A stretch of DNA of 64,000 bases. Source: Streptomyces sp. NBC_01498 (GTDB lineage Bacteria > Actinomycetota > Actinomycetes > Streptomycetales > Streptomycetaceae). The notes below the pieces were generated by a model. The model was not told the origin of the DNA. It searched no databases and saw only the letters and a program-made list of their open reading frames with translations. Shown piece after piece: positions 12,236-27,849 of this stretch. The position numbers and the translations under genes were made by a program. The stretch covers positions 2,790,001-2,854,000 of the forward strand of contig NZ_CP109598.1 in NCBI RefSeq assembly GCF_036327775.1. Reading direction: 5' to 3'. The stretch's first letter is position 1, and each line of letters begins with the position of its first letter.

Positions 12236-14364
12236 GCCAGACGGTGCCGGAGAAGACGACCGACGATGAGAAACCCGCCGAAGGAGGAGAAGAGGAGAAG
12301 CGGGAAAAGGCAGACACGGCTCCTGAGCAACGCCCGCCGGCCTGGGCGGCCCGACGCGATCTCATCGAGCACAGCCCGCGCAATCTGGCCGGGAACCTCG
12401 TCCAGGGGAGCCAGTACGGCCTGACCGGCGGTGGCGTCGTCCACGGCAACATCAGCTTCCACATGGGCGGGGACCACGAGACGCTCGCGTTGTCCGGGGA
12501 GATCCCGTCGGATTCCCTGGCCCGGATGTCCGTCGCCTTCGTGGAGGGCGCGCCCTTCGCGGAGGCGCTGGCCCGCCTGCGTGACGAACGCGTCCTCGTT
12601 CTCTCCGGTGGAGACTCCACCGGCCGCCGCGCCGCCGCGCTGATGCTCCTCCACCGACTCGGTGCCGGGCCCATCCGTTCCATCGATTCCACGACAAGCC
12701 CAGCGGCCGTACGCGATCTTCTCAGCGTCCCCGCCGGATATCTGCTGGCCAACATGGCGGTGAGCCGGACCCGGCCTCTGCGCGAGACCCATCTGCTCGC
12801 CATGCGCGAGCAGTTGATTCGCAGGAACGGTCATCTGGTCATCACGGTGGCCGAGTCGGCCACGCGGCTGGACCTTGCGCACCTGTCCTGGGAACCGCCT
12901 CCCATCGAAGAGATCCTGGCCGCGCATGTCCAGGCGCGCCGAGGCACGTCGGGATGGGCACAAGTCCGGAAGTTAGCTGCGGTAAGCGGATTCCTCAACC
13001 AAGATCACAACCCGGCGGAGGCCGCCGACTTCGCACGGCAGCTTGTCGCGGTGCTCACAGGCGACGCCACGGAGGAGGACCTGTCCGCCTACGGGGCTGA
13101 GTCCGCGCAGACGCAGGTCGAGTCCTGGTTCACGGACGATACCAAGCACTTGCGGGACAAGGCGTTTCTCCTCTCGTTGGGCGTCTTCGACCGGGCGCCG
13201 TACGTACTCGCGGCGGAGCTGGCCGACAGCCTGTTTCTCCTGTTGCACGCCGTCGAGGACCCGAACAGACACCAGGGTGTGCCCGTCTTCGGAAGCTCGC
13301 GTGCCGCCCGCCTGGGTCTTGCCCGCGCACGCGGCTACCAGGAAACCGAGGTGACGGCCTGGGGCCCGGTCGACCAGTACATGGCTGCCTTCAAGGACGA
13401 CGCACTGCCTACCCGTCTGCTGGACACGGCATGGATGCTCTACCCGTCGGCCCGCCCCGCCCTGGTGGCGTGGCTCCGCGAACTCGCGACTGATGGACGC
13501 CCGCTCGTTCGCACCCGGGCTTCGGCCGCTGCGGCGGTGCTCACCAAGTCCGATCTATCCTCCGGTCTGGCCCATCTCGTCGAACCGTGGGCCCAGGGCC
13601 GGAGTTACGCCACGCGACTTGCCGCAGCCAACACCCTCACCCTCGCACACCTCCTCAAAGCACCGGCCATTCCGGAGATCCTCCACGACTGGTGCGTGGG
13701 CGAGGACGAAAACCTCCGATGGACGGCAATCCGCGCCTACGGGTTACTGGGGCCAGTCCTTCGCGACAAAGCGCTGAAGGCGCTGATCGCGGCCACACGC
13801 GAGTACTGCCGCACGAGAGACCGGGCGACGGAACCTGTAGAGGGCGAGCTCAACGACGAGTTGCTGGAACTGGTCGAGGCCGTCCAACTCCTCTTGCTCT
13901 CCGCGCGCGGCCCCGTGCTTGCCGAGCTGTCGAGGCTGGCCGATGACGATCCCTCAGTCCGTGGCCCGTTACTCAGTGCTTTCCTGCTGGCCTGCGAGCA
14001 GGAAGACGAGGAGGCAGCTTCCCACCCACTCGTTCTGGAGTGGTACGCCGGTGCTCTAGGTGAGTCAGGCTCACAGGCGGACCAATTGACCGCGCTCTGG
14101 CGCCTCGCACTCAACGATCGCCGCCATACCGACCAGGCCCTGGCCATCATGGCCGACTGGGTGAGGCACGCCGAACAGGCACCGGCGGCGGAACCCGTAC
14201 TCGCGCGGCTAGTGATGGACCTCGCCCGGAAACCGTCCGAGATCCGACGGCTCGGCCATCTGCTGCGGACAATGCCGGGTGGGGACGGCGGCCCGCCCCC
14301 GCCGGTCGCCGGGCGACTTCTAACGGCCGTCCCGCGCCAAACACTCGGAGAGGAGAATCGATGA
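12232..14364 (+). CDS. STAND-like degenerate P-loop protein with helical repeats
   Basis: 710 residues, no recognised close family. A charged, probably disordered N-terminus (1-45) is followed by a Gly/Asn peptide (NLAGNLVQGSQYGLTGGGVV, residues 51-70) like those that precede STAND/NACHT modules in actinobacterial conflict proteins. The segment VLVLSGGDSTGRRAAALMLL (about 121-140) resembles a Walker A loop with Arg in place of Lys. HLVITVAES (near 205) could be the Walker B strand. From about 330 the sequence is alpha-helical with HEAT/ARM-like repeats (RLAAANTLTLAHLL, LRWTAIRAYGLLGPVLRDKA). It contains three TTA leucine codons (12973, 13744, 13969), so translation should depend on bldA tRNA. 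It starts by GTGA overlap with the cyclase gene and ends by ATGA overlap with the next gene. A role as a sensor or signalling hub is inference. Confidence 0.6.
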   Translation: MSQTVPEKTTDDEKPAEGGEEEKREKADTAPEQRPPAWAARRDLIEHSPRNLAGNLVQGSQYGLTGGGVVHGNISFHMGGDHETLALSGEIPSDSLARMSVAFVEGAPFAEALARLRDERVLVLSGGDSTGRRAAALMLLHRLGAGPIRSIDSTTSPAAVRDLLSVPAGYLLANMAVSRTRPLRETHLLAMREQLIRRNGHLVITVAESATRLDLAHLSWEPPPIEEILAAHVQARRGTSGWAQVRKLAAVSGFLNQDHNPAEAADFARQLVAVLTGDATEEDLSAYGAESAQTQVESWFTDDTKHLRDKAFLLSLGVFDRAPYVLAAELADSLFLLLHAVEDPNRHQGVPVFGSSRAARLGLARARGYQETEVTAWGPVDQYMAAFKDDALPTRLLDTAWMLYPSARPALVAWLRELATDGRPLVRTRASAAAAVLTKSDLSSGLAHLVEPWAQGRSYATRLAAANTLTLAHLLKAPAIPEILHDWCVGEDENLRWTAIRAYGLLGPVLRDKALKALIAATREYCRTRDRATEPVEGELNDELLELVEAVQLLLLSARGPVLAELSRLADDDPSVRGPLLSAFLLACEQEDEEAASHPLVLEWYAGALGESGSQADQLTALWRLALNDRRHTDQALAIMADWVRHAEQAPAAEPVLARLVMDLARKPSEIRRLGHLLRTMPGGDGGPPPPVAGRLLTAVPRQTLGEENR

Positions 14365-15383
14365 CGGAGTCCCCCGTGCCGCCCGAGCTTGCCCGACCGG
14401 CCGACCGGCCGACCGGTCTCAAGGACCCGGTCCGCACCGTACGACAGCTCTCCCGCTTCGAGTACGCGAGGCGACGCCCCAGGACCCATGTCGACCACGC
14501 GCTCGTGTTCGTGACCGCCCAGGCCACCTACGACGTGTTCACACCACCGCACCGGCCGCGTAGAAGCGACGCCCCGGGCAAGCAATACATCGCGCTCTAC
14601 GAGGTGGACATGGCGCTGCACCACTTCAGGCTCGGACTCCCCTTGCCCAGCGCGGTGGACGCGTTCCAGTTCGAAGCAGTCGCGGATCTTACCTGGCAAG
14701 TCCTGGCGCCCGACAAGGTGATCGACTGCGGAGTCCGTGACGTACCCGCCCTGCTCGGTCCCCGTGTGGGCCAACTCCTGCGACACGCAAGCCGTCTGTA
14801 TCCGATCGACGCGGTCCGGGAGGCCGAGGCAGCGGTCCAGCGGTCCGTCCATGCATCGCCGCCACTGGCCGAGGACGAAGGACTACGGGTGGGTTGCACC
14901 GTACGCCTGCGCACGGACGAGGGCGAACGGTCGCAGAGCGAGCGACTGCGTGTCGCCCGGCACCAATCCGTAGCGGCGCCTCCGGAGCACCGGGTTCGGA
15001 TGGAAGGGCTACGCCGGGACCTCGAAGCGCAGGAGTACGAGCGGAAAATCTCCGCAGAGAAGATCGCTTTCTACGAGCACCACTTGGCGAAGGGCGGCCT
15101 CGCCGCGCTGGTGATCCATCTGGTCCAGCACCCGGAGGACACTCACCTGGTCGTGGAGCATCTGCGCAAGGACCAGAGCGAACTGATCGCGAACCAGTTG
15201 CATCTGGTGGACAAGATTCTCTCCGAACACGGACTGGAGAGCCACCAGTTGGAGGGAACGAAGAACTACGTGGTCGAGACAATCAACCGGGTCCTGACGA
15301 GTTCGTCCCCGCCCCCTTACATCGAGCCCGGTACCGACTCGCCGCCCGTGTCCGGCGCGGCGATCGAGAGGAGCCAGCCGTGA
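14361..15383 (+). CDS. Predicted SPFH/Band 7-like protein
   Basis: 340 residues with no signal peptide or membrane segment. The first 130 residues are beta-rich (KQYIALYEVDMALHHFRLGL, DAFQFEAVADLTWQV), and a middle part with many Arg and Glu residues (about 210-250, GLRRDLEAQEYERKISAEKI) is likely coiled coil. This order, a beta domain with a vTW motif, then a helical hairpin and coiled coil, resembles the SPFH-like proteins of streptomycetes, but I make the assignment by pattern only. The C-terminal third (HPEDTHLVVEHLRKDQSELI) is helical. It is coupled to both neighbours by 4-base overlaps (ATGA and GTGA), so stoichiometric production with the M48 peptidase is likely. Bacterial SPFH proteins often scaffold membrane proteases. 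Confidence 0.5.
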   Translation: MTESPVPPELARPADRPTGLKDPVRTVRQLSRFEYARRRPRTHVDHALVFVTAQATYDVFTPPHRPRRSDAPGKQYIALYEVDMALHHFRLGLPLPSAVDAFQFEAVADLTWQVLAPDKVIDCGVRDVPALLGPRVGQLLRHASRLYPIDAVREAEAAVQRSVHASPPLAEDEGLRVGCTVRLRTDEGERSQSERLRVARHQSVAAPPEHRVRMEGLRRDLEAQEYERKISAEKIAFYEHHLAKGGLAALVIHLVQHPEDTHLVVEHLRKDQSELIANQLHLVDKILSEHGLESHQLEGTKNYVVETINRVLTSSSPPPYIEPGTDSPPVSGAAIERSQP

Positions 15384-16402
15384 CCGGTTCCGAACCCAGA
15401 TACCCCGACCGGGCGGAGCACTCGTACCCCCAACACGAGACGAATCGGGCGGCGGGCATTGAGAGCGACCCCGAGGCTCTGGGACTCCACGACGGCCGTG
15501 TGCACATCACCGCCCGTCATCGCGGTGTCGACATGGCCACGGTGGTCCACCTCGCGCTGCACATTCCCCAGGTGTTCCTCAGCCTGCTGATCGTGCTCGC
15601 CCTGTCGCTCGTCCTGGCGAAACTGACCTCGCTACCCGCCCCGGCGTGGGTCGGCATATGGGCGACGAGCGGCGCGCTCGCCCTTTGTCGGTCGTCCGAC
15701 GACCTCCTGGCACGACTGGTATTCGGACTTCACCACCCGACCTCCGGCGAACTGGCCCGGTTACGGCCGCTCTGGCGCGAGGTGACCGCGAGGGCGGGTG
15801 TCGACGCCGCGGCGTACACGCTGTGGATCGAGGAAAGTCCGGAGATCAATTCCACGGTGGCCGGCGGGCACGTCGTAAGCGTCACCCGCCATGCCGTGGA
15901 GAAACTGCCGGACGGACAGCTCGCGGCGGTCCTGGCGCACGAACTCGGCCACCACGCGGGTGGTCACGCGTGGTCGGCGCTCGTCACGTACTGGTATGCG
16001 CTGCCCGGCCGACTGGCCTGGCGGCTCCTTCTCAGGGGTGTCCTTCTGGTCCATCGTCGCTCTCCCATCATGGGGGAGGCGATCGCGCTGACCCTGGGAG
16101 CGGTGGCCTTTCTGGCGGTCGTCTTCACCAACGGCGCGGTGCTCCTGGTGGTGGCGGGGCCGTTCCTGATCTCTGCGGTCGGCCGCAGCGCCGAACTGCG
16201 GGCGGACCGGTACGCGAGCGGGCTGGGCCTCGCACCCCAGCTCACGGCGCTGTTCAGCAGCGCACTCGCCGATGGACAGACCGGCGGGAATGCCGATGGG
16301 AAACACGGCGTGACCGCCCTCATGGCCCGTCTGTTGGCGTCCCAACCCAACAGCCGCGCCCGGCTGCACGCCCTCCGCCGTCACATCGCACGACGGCCCT
16401 GA
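15380..16402 (+). CDS. M48-family membrane metallopeptidase
   Basis: 340 residues. The zinc motif HELGH (187-191) and the third ligand Glu272 in SAELRADRYASG define a gluzincin of the M48 (Ste24/HtpX-like) family. Hydrophobic segments at about 58-80, 88-102, 236-250 and 252-267 make it an inner-membrane protein with a cytosolic active site. The sequence is otherwise unlike the HtpX at 39584-40447, so it is not a recent duplicate. The start is GTG 15380, overlapping the previous stop, with GAGAGGAG upstream. A TTA codon is present at 15761. It is the last gene of the island operon and converges on rpoC across a shared terminator. Its substrate is unknown; a protease effector or membrane quality-control role would fit the context. 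Confidence 0.8.
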   Translation: MTGSEPRYPDRAEHSYPQHETNRAAGIESDPEALGLHDGRVHITARHRGVDMATVVHLALHIPQVFLSLLIVLALSLVLAKLTSLPAPAWVGIWATSGALALCRSSDDLLARLVFGLHHPTSGELARLRPLWREVTARAGVDAAAYTLWIEESPEINSTVAGGHVVSVTRHAVEKLPDGQLAAVLAHELGHHAGGHAWSALVTYWYALPGRLAWRLLLRGVLLVHRRSPIMGEAIALTLGAVAFLAVVFTNGAVLLVVAGPFLISAVGRSAELRADRYASGLGLAPQLTALFSSALADGQTGGNADGKHGVTALMARLLASQPNSRARLHALRRHIARRP

Positions 16403-16409
16403 AACGCCC

Positions 16410-16448
16410 GAGGGCGGCCACCCCGTGCGAAACGGGGTGGCCGCCCTC
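16410..16448. terminator. Bidirectional terminator between the M48 gene and rpoC
   Basis: A perfect 15-bp stem (16410-16424 with 16434-16448) and 9-base loop sit between two converging genes, 8 bases after the M48 stop and 23 bases after the rpoC stop. It can serve both strands. Confidence 0.85.
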
Positions 16449-16470
16449 AGGTCGGAAACGAGCTGCTCTC

Positions 16471-20376
<3,906 letters not shown>

Positions 20377-20474
20377 TTGTCGTCAATCCCTCTTTCGGGG
20401 TCGAGTCTCAAATCATGGTCTGAGCGGGTCCCGCCCGTGCCTCCAGGGCGCAGGGGGAGGGTCTGGGAGAGCCA

Positions 20475-20501
20475 GCCGGATCACGCGGTGCGTGGTCCGG
20501 C
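20475..20501 (-). repeat. Hairpin in the rpoB-rpoC spacer
   Basis: A 12-bp stem with one T-G wobble (20475-20486 with 20490-20501) and a 3-base loop lies 12 bases after the rpoB stop. It lacks a U tract, so it may be an mRNA processing or stability element rather than a terminator. The role is inferred from position only. Confidence 0.5.
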
Positions 20502-20512
20502 CGGCGAACCCG

Positions 20513-23995
<3,483 letters not shown>

Positions 23996-24156
23996 GAGGG
24001 GGTCCTTCCGAGGGCTCGGACTCACTACGCGCGTACCGGTCCCGAGCTGGACACACCGGATGACAGGCCCCGAAAGGGCTGGTCAGACGACGTGGTCATG
24101 CATGGGGGTGCCCCTGGTGACGGGCAGGGAGCAGCTAACAGGCAGCGCAAAGGGTC

Positions 24157-24185
24157 AGTGTAGCCACTTGGCACACTGATGTCCA
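24157..24185 (-). promoter_or_regulatory. rpoBC promoter in the rplL-rpoB spacer
   Basis: TGGACA (24180-24185) and TACACT (24157-24162) on the minus strand are separated by 17 bp, a good HrdB-type promoter. It gives a leader of about 155 bases. The rest of the spacer 23996-24598 holds the hairpin at 24462-24492 and no gene that I can support. Confidence 0.65.
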
Positions 24186-24461
24186 GGCCGGGTTCTGCGA
24201 GACCCTCGTTGTTCTCAACACCTTGTCTCAACTGCGTTCGGACCCACGCCGTAGGCGCACATCGATCCTGCCCTCTTCGCCGCCGATTCATGCCTCGGAT
24301 TCGGATCGATATTGGCGACGCGAACTGAGAATTGCGCGCCGCGTGCGGTTCGTCAAGGCCCCCCGCCCCGTACGGACGGTTACCGGTCGTATCGAGAGCA
24401 CGGCGATGATCACCATACTCCCAGCCGGCCGGAGAGCAAGGAACCCCTCGCGGCAACGGAG

Positions 24462-24492
24462 CAGGGCGGCCACCCGTACGGATGACCGCCCT
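24462..24492 (-). terminator. Hairpin after rplL, probable partial terminator
   Basis: The arms cagggcgg and ccgccctg pair over 8 bp and then, after one mismatch, over further bases. It sits about 107 bases beyond the rplL stop and 280 bases upstream of the rpoB promoter. A leaky terminator that reduces read-through from rplJL into rpoBC is a common arrangement. Confidence 0.5.
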
Positions 24493-24598
24493 GTTCGTCA
24501 ACGCTGTGCGCCGTGCCGGCGCGGTCGCCGTCACACCGGCGCGCGGGGAGCCGTGCGGGGCTCCCCGGGCCGGGTGGCGGCGAGGTGGTGCTACGAGG

Positions 24599-24979
24599 TC
24601 ACTTGACCTCGACGGAGGCGCCGGCGGCCTTGAGGGACTCGGCAGCCTTCTCGGCGGCCTCCTTGGCGACCTTCTCGACGACGGGCTTGGGAGCGCCGTC
24701 CACGAGGTCCTTGGCCTCCTTGAGGCCCAGCGAGGTGAGCTCACGCACGACCTTGATGACCTGGATCTTCTTCTCGCCGGCACCCGTGAGGATGACGTCG
24801 AACTCGTCCTGGACCTCTTCTTCGACGACGACAGCGGCGCCACCGGCGGCAGCGGCGGCGACCGGCGCGGCGGCCTTGACGTCGAACTTCTCCTCGAACG
24901 CCTTGACGAAGTCGGACAGCTCGATGAGGGTCAGGTTCTCGAACTGCGCGAGCAGGTCGTCCTGGGACAGCTTCGCCAT
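24599..24979 (-). CDS. rplL: 50S ribosomal protein L7/L12
   Basis: 126 residues. It has an N-terminal dimerisation helix ([20 protein letters not shown]), an Ala/Gly hinge ([12 protein letters not shown]), and the C-terminal factor-binding domain with [14 protein letters not shown]. This protein forms the flexible stalk that recruits elongation factors. The gene lies 83 bp after rplJ and is cotranscribed with it. Confidence 0.97.
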   Translation of the reverse strand: MAKLSQDDLLAQFENLTLIELSDFVKAFEEKFDVKAAAPVAAAAAGGAAVVVEEEVQDEFDVILTGAGEKKIQVIKVVRELTSLGLKEAKDLVDGAPKPVVEKVAKEAAEKAAESLKAAGASVEVK

Positions 24980-25062
24980 GGTGGCGGTCCTTCCACTAAT
25001 TTCGGCAGGTGCCGGATGAATATGACGGCGGGCGTACGGGCCCGCTGTGACGCGGCGCCGAA

Positions 25063-25626
25063 CTACTCGGCGTCGGCCTCGGCGGGAGCCGGCGTACCGG
25101 CACCGCCCTGCTCGGCCTCACGCTTGGCGCGAAGGGCGTCCGCGGTGCGGACGAACTCCGACAGCGGGGCCTGGAACGTCGCCGCGGCCTTGGCCATCGA
25201 CGCCTTGATCCCACCGGCCACCTTGGCGAGCAGCACCTCGCGGGACTCGAGGTCCGCGAGCTTCTTGAACTCGTCGGCGGACAGCGCCTTACCGTCAAGG
25301 ACACCGCCCTTGATGACGAGGTTGGGGTTGTCCTTGGCGAAGTCACGAAGACCCTTCGCCGACTCCACCGGGTCACCGGTGACGAAGGCAACCGCCGTCG
25401 GACCCGCGAACAGGTCGTCCAGCGTGTTGATCCCGGCCTCGTTGGCCGCGATCTTGGTCAGCGTGTTCTTCACCACGGCGTACTGGGCGTTCTCACCGAG
25501 GGAACGACGCAGCTCCTTGAGCTGCGCCACGGTGAGACCCCGGTACTCGGTCAGCACGGCGGCGTTCGAGCTGCGGAACTGCTCCGTCAGCTCGGCCACC
25601 GCGGCAGCTTTGTCGGGCCTTGCCAT
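25063..25626 (-). CDS. rplJ: 50S ribosomal protein L10
   Basis: 187 residues. It anchors L7/L12 dimers at the base of the stalk and, with them, represses its own mRNA in known bacteria. ATG 25626 gives [20 protein letters not shown], the family N-terminus; GGAAGGAGG lies upstream. The frame stays open further 5' but has no family match there. The C-terminus is a Pro/Ala/Glu tail. The leader carries a GC hairpin followed by T residues at 25686-25710. Confidence 0.96.
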   Translation of the reverse strand: MARPDKAAAVAELTEQFRSSNAAVLTEYRGLTVAQLKELRRSLGENAQYAVVKNTLTKIAANEAGINTLDDLFAGPTAVAFVTGDPVESAKGLRDFAKDNPNLVIKGGVLDGKALSADEFKKLADLESREVLLAKVAGGIKASMAKAAATFQAPLSEFVRTADALRAKREAEQGGAGTPAPAEADAE

Positions 25627-25685
25627 GAGCGTCGGCCTCCTTCCGGGTGATGAGGACCGCTCAGAAGGGGCTGCACAAAACGAAA

Positions 25686-25710
25686 CGCCCCGGCGCAGGC
25701 GCACGGGGCG
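25686..25710 (-). promoter_or_regulatory. L10 leader hairpin, possible attenuator
   Basis: On the minus strand CGCCCCG pairs with CGGGGCG (7 bp, plus inner GCG pairs) and is followed by TTTCGTTTT, the form of an intrinsic terminator, 60 bases before the rplJ start. It may mediate autogenous control by L10-L12. The alternative structure was not worked out. Confidence 0.5.
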
Positions 25711-25842
25711 TAGCTCAACCAGGACGAACCTGGGAACTCTCCACGGTCACCTACGCGGGTCGTCCGCTTTCAGCGGATCCTTCGGCCGCCTCACCCTCTG
25801 ACGAGAGCACGGCGACGACCAGCGGTCTTTGGCTTCCTGTGG

Positions 25843-25872
25843 AGAGTACGTGACACGGTCACCCGGGAGCAA
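25843..25872 (-). promoter_or_regulatory. Candidate rplJL promoter
   Basis: TTGCTC (25867-25872) and TACTCT (25843-25848) on the minus strand with an 18-bp spacer. It leaves a leader of about 215 bases, as is usual for rplJ. The region 25627-25961 between rplJ and the lipoprotein gene holds this and the hairpin at 25686-25710 and no gene. Confidence 0.45.
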
Positions 25873-25961
25873 ATCCGGTCGCCGGGGCCGTAAACCCGTC
25901 CGGGCGGGCATGTACGGGCGGCGGACCGGGCCGCCGCATCCAGGCAGCCCGGCCGGACGGA

Positions 25962-26876
25962 TCAGAGACCGGAGCCCTCGGCGGCGCCGAGGTCGCCCAG
26001 CATCTCGAACAGATCGACGGTGTCGGCGGCGGGCGGCGCCTGGACCGATGCCTTGGCCCCGTAGTCGCTGTACCGCGCGCCTATGGTGACGGCGCCCTGC
26101 GGGGTGTCCATCACGATGTCCATCTTCACCGGGTAGTCGTCCCCGTTGACCCAGACCTCGGTGTCGTACCCCTCGATGCCGGTCTTCTCGATGTTGGCGA
26201 GGAGCTCGTCGCGCTCCTTCTCGCTCAGCACGTCCAGGCCCTTGTTCGAGTTGAGCATCTCGGCGACCGTGAGCGTGCCCTTGTAGTGCTCCGTCTCGAC
26301 CCCGTCGATCTTCTCCGAGCCGACGTGCTTCACATTGGGCGAGTCCAGCAGGAGCGCCAGCTGCTGCGCCGGGTCCTGGTTCATGTTCTCCAGGCCACCG
26401 GTGAGCTCCTTGGTGGCGGCCGGGTCGCCGGACGCCTCCGCCGCGGCGGCGAGGTCCAGCTTCATCCAGCGCTTGCCGTCCATGTCCTCGGCCGCCTCGG
26501 CGCCCATGTCCATGTACATCGCGTTCTCGACCCACACCATGCGGATCTTGTCCGGCGCGCCGGGCTCGGCCCGCATCATCGAGCCGGTGACGGTCATGTC
26601 CATCGTCATGGGGTCCCACCCCATGACACCGGTCATGTCGACGTCGCCGCCGCCGTCGGCCCCCGGCAGGCCGGCCGGCATCGACATCGTCATGGCGACC
26701 TTGGCGGACTTCGCCTTCGCCGTCTTCTCGTACGCCGCCGTCAGGACGCTCGTCACGGTGTCCCGCGACTGCGGCCCGCCCTTCGCCGCGGAACCGCTCT
26801 CACAGCCGGCCGCACCGGCCACCACGGCAACCGCCGTCAGCGAAACGCCGATGCGCCCCCATGCCGACATGGTCAT
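25962..26876 (-). CDS. Exported lipoprotein, LppX/LprG-like
   Basis: 304 residues. ATG 26876 gives a short basic N-terminus, a hydrophobic stretch (GRIGVSLTAVAVVAGAAGCE), and a lipobox AGAAGC, so the mature protein should be lipid-anchored outside the membrane. The body has many Met residues (AMTMSMPAGL, MTMDMTVTGSMMRAE) and the pattern of a LolA/LppX-like beta half-barrel (IDGVETEHYKGTLTV, EVWVNGDDYPVKMDI), the type that carries or senses hydrophobic ligands. It lies alone between rplA and rplJ, in the same strand direction. Lipoprotein genes at this site are usual in streptomycetes. The ligand is unknown. Confidence 0.8.
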   Translation of the reverse strand: MTMSAWGRIGVSLTAVAVVAGAAGCESGSAAKGGPQSRDTVTSVLTAAYEKTAKAKSAKVAMTMSMPAGLPGADGGGDVDMTGVMGWDPMTMDMTVTGSMMRAEPGAPDKIRMVWVENAMYMDMGAEAAEDMDGKRWMKLDLAAAAEASGDPAATKELTGGLENMNQDPAQQLALLLDSPNVKHVGSEKIDGVETEHYKGTLTVAEMLNSNKGLDVLSEKERDELLANIEKTGIEGYDTEVWVNGDDYPVKMDIVMDTPQGAVTIGARYSDYGAKASVQAPPAADTVDLFEMLGDLGAAEGSGL

Positions 26877-26947
26877 GCCCCACCCCTTTTTCGAAGTACC
26901 TGGGTGAAACCGTAACCCACGGGTATGACAGCCCGCCCATGAGAAAA

Positions 26948-26983
26948 CCGGTCCCGGCAGCTCAACGGAGCTGCCGGGACCGG
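26948..26983 (-). terminator. Terminator of rplK-rplA
   Basis: A perfect 16-bp stem with a 4-base loop, followed on the minus strand by TTTTCTC, 46 bases after the rplA stop. This is an intrinsic terminator of classical form. Confidence 0.9.
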
Positions 26984-27029
26984 CTCTTGACACCTGTGAC
27001 GCCGCGTGGACCGCGACCGCCGTCCGGGA

Positions 27030-27752
27030 TCAGACGGAGGCCGGGTCCTCCTCGACGAGGAGGTTACGGGTGCGGTTGGCGTCCAGCGGAATGCCGGGGC
27101 CCATCGTCGTCGTGAGGGTCGCCTTCTTGATGTAACGGCCCTTCGCGGCGGACGGCTTGAGACGGAGGATCTCCTCCAGCGCCGCGGCGTAGTTCTCGAC
27201 CAGCTTGGTCTCGTCGAAGGAGACCTTGCCGATGATGAAGTGCAGGTTCGAGTGCTTGTCGACGCGGAACTCGATCTTGCCGCCCTTGATGTCGTTCACG
27301 GCCTTCGTGACATCGGGGGTGACGGTGCCCGTCTTCGGGTTCGGCATCAGACCACGCGGACCGAGCACGCGGCCGAGGCGGCCGACCTTGCCCATGAGGT
27401 CCGGGGTGGCGACGACGGCGTCGAAGTCGAGACGGCCCTTCTGGACCTCGTCGATGAGTTCGTCGGAGCCGACGATGTCGGCGCCCGCGGCACGCGCTGC
27501 CTCGGCACGGTCACCGGTCGCGAAGACCAGGACCCGGGCGGTCTTGCCGGTGCCGTGCGGAAGGTTCACGGTGCCACGGACCATCTGGTCCGCCTTGCGC
27601 GGGTCGACACCCAGACGCATGGCGACCTCGACGGTGCCGTCGAACTTGCTGGTGGTGGTGTCCTTGGCGAGACGGACGGCCTCGAGCGGAGGGTAGTTGC
27701 GCTCCGCGTCGATCTTCGCGTCCGCGTTGCGGAGTGCCTTGCTGCGCTTCAC
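27030..27752 (-). CDS. rplA: 50S ribosomal protein L1
   Basis: 240 residues, forming the mobile L1 stalk at the ribosomal exit site. GTG 27752 gives [15 protein letters not shown], and AGGAGC lies four bases upstream. Conserved blocks [20 protein letters not shown] and [15 protein letters not shown] are intact. It is the second gene of rplK-rplA (97 bp apart), ended by the terminator at 26948-26983. Confidence 0.97.
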   Translation of the reverse strand: MKRSKALRNADAKIDAERNYPPLEAVRLAKDTTTSKFDGTVEVAMRLGVDPRKADQMVRGTVNLPHGTGKTARVLVFATGDRAEAARAAGADIVGSDELIDEVQKGRLDFDAVVATPDLMGKVGRLGRVLGPRGLMPNPKTGTVTPDVTKAVNDIKGGKIEFRVDKHSNLHFIIGKVSFDETKLVENYAAALEEILRLKPSAAKGRYIKKATLTTTMGPGIPLDANRTRNLLVEEDPASV

Positions 27753-27849
27753 TTCTGCTCCTGGTGATTCATTCAAGGTGTGGAGGTCGTGGTGCGGGCC
27801 GCGCATGGCCCTTCCACTGGGCGCGCCCGGGGGGCACGCCGGGCGGGAC

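Noticed and set aside
14894..16402. A longer M48 protein starting at 14894
   Set aside because: The upstream 162 codons lie inside the SPFH-like gene in another frame. GTG 15380 has a ribosome binding site and the coupled overlap.
16410..16448. Hairpin between M48 and rpoC as an attachment site
   Set aside because: A perfect stem between convergent stops is explained by termination, and no second copy was found near 10.6 kb.
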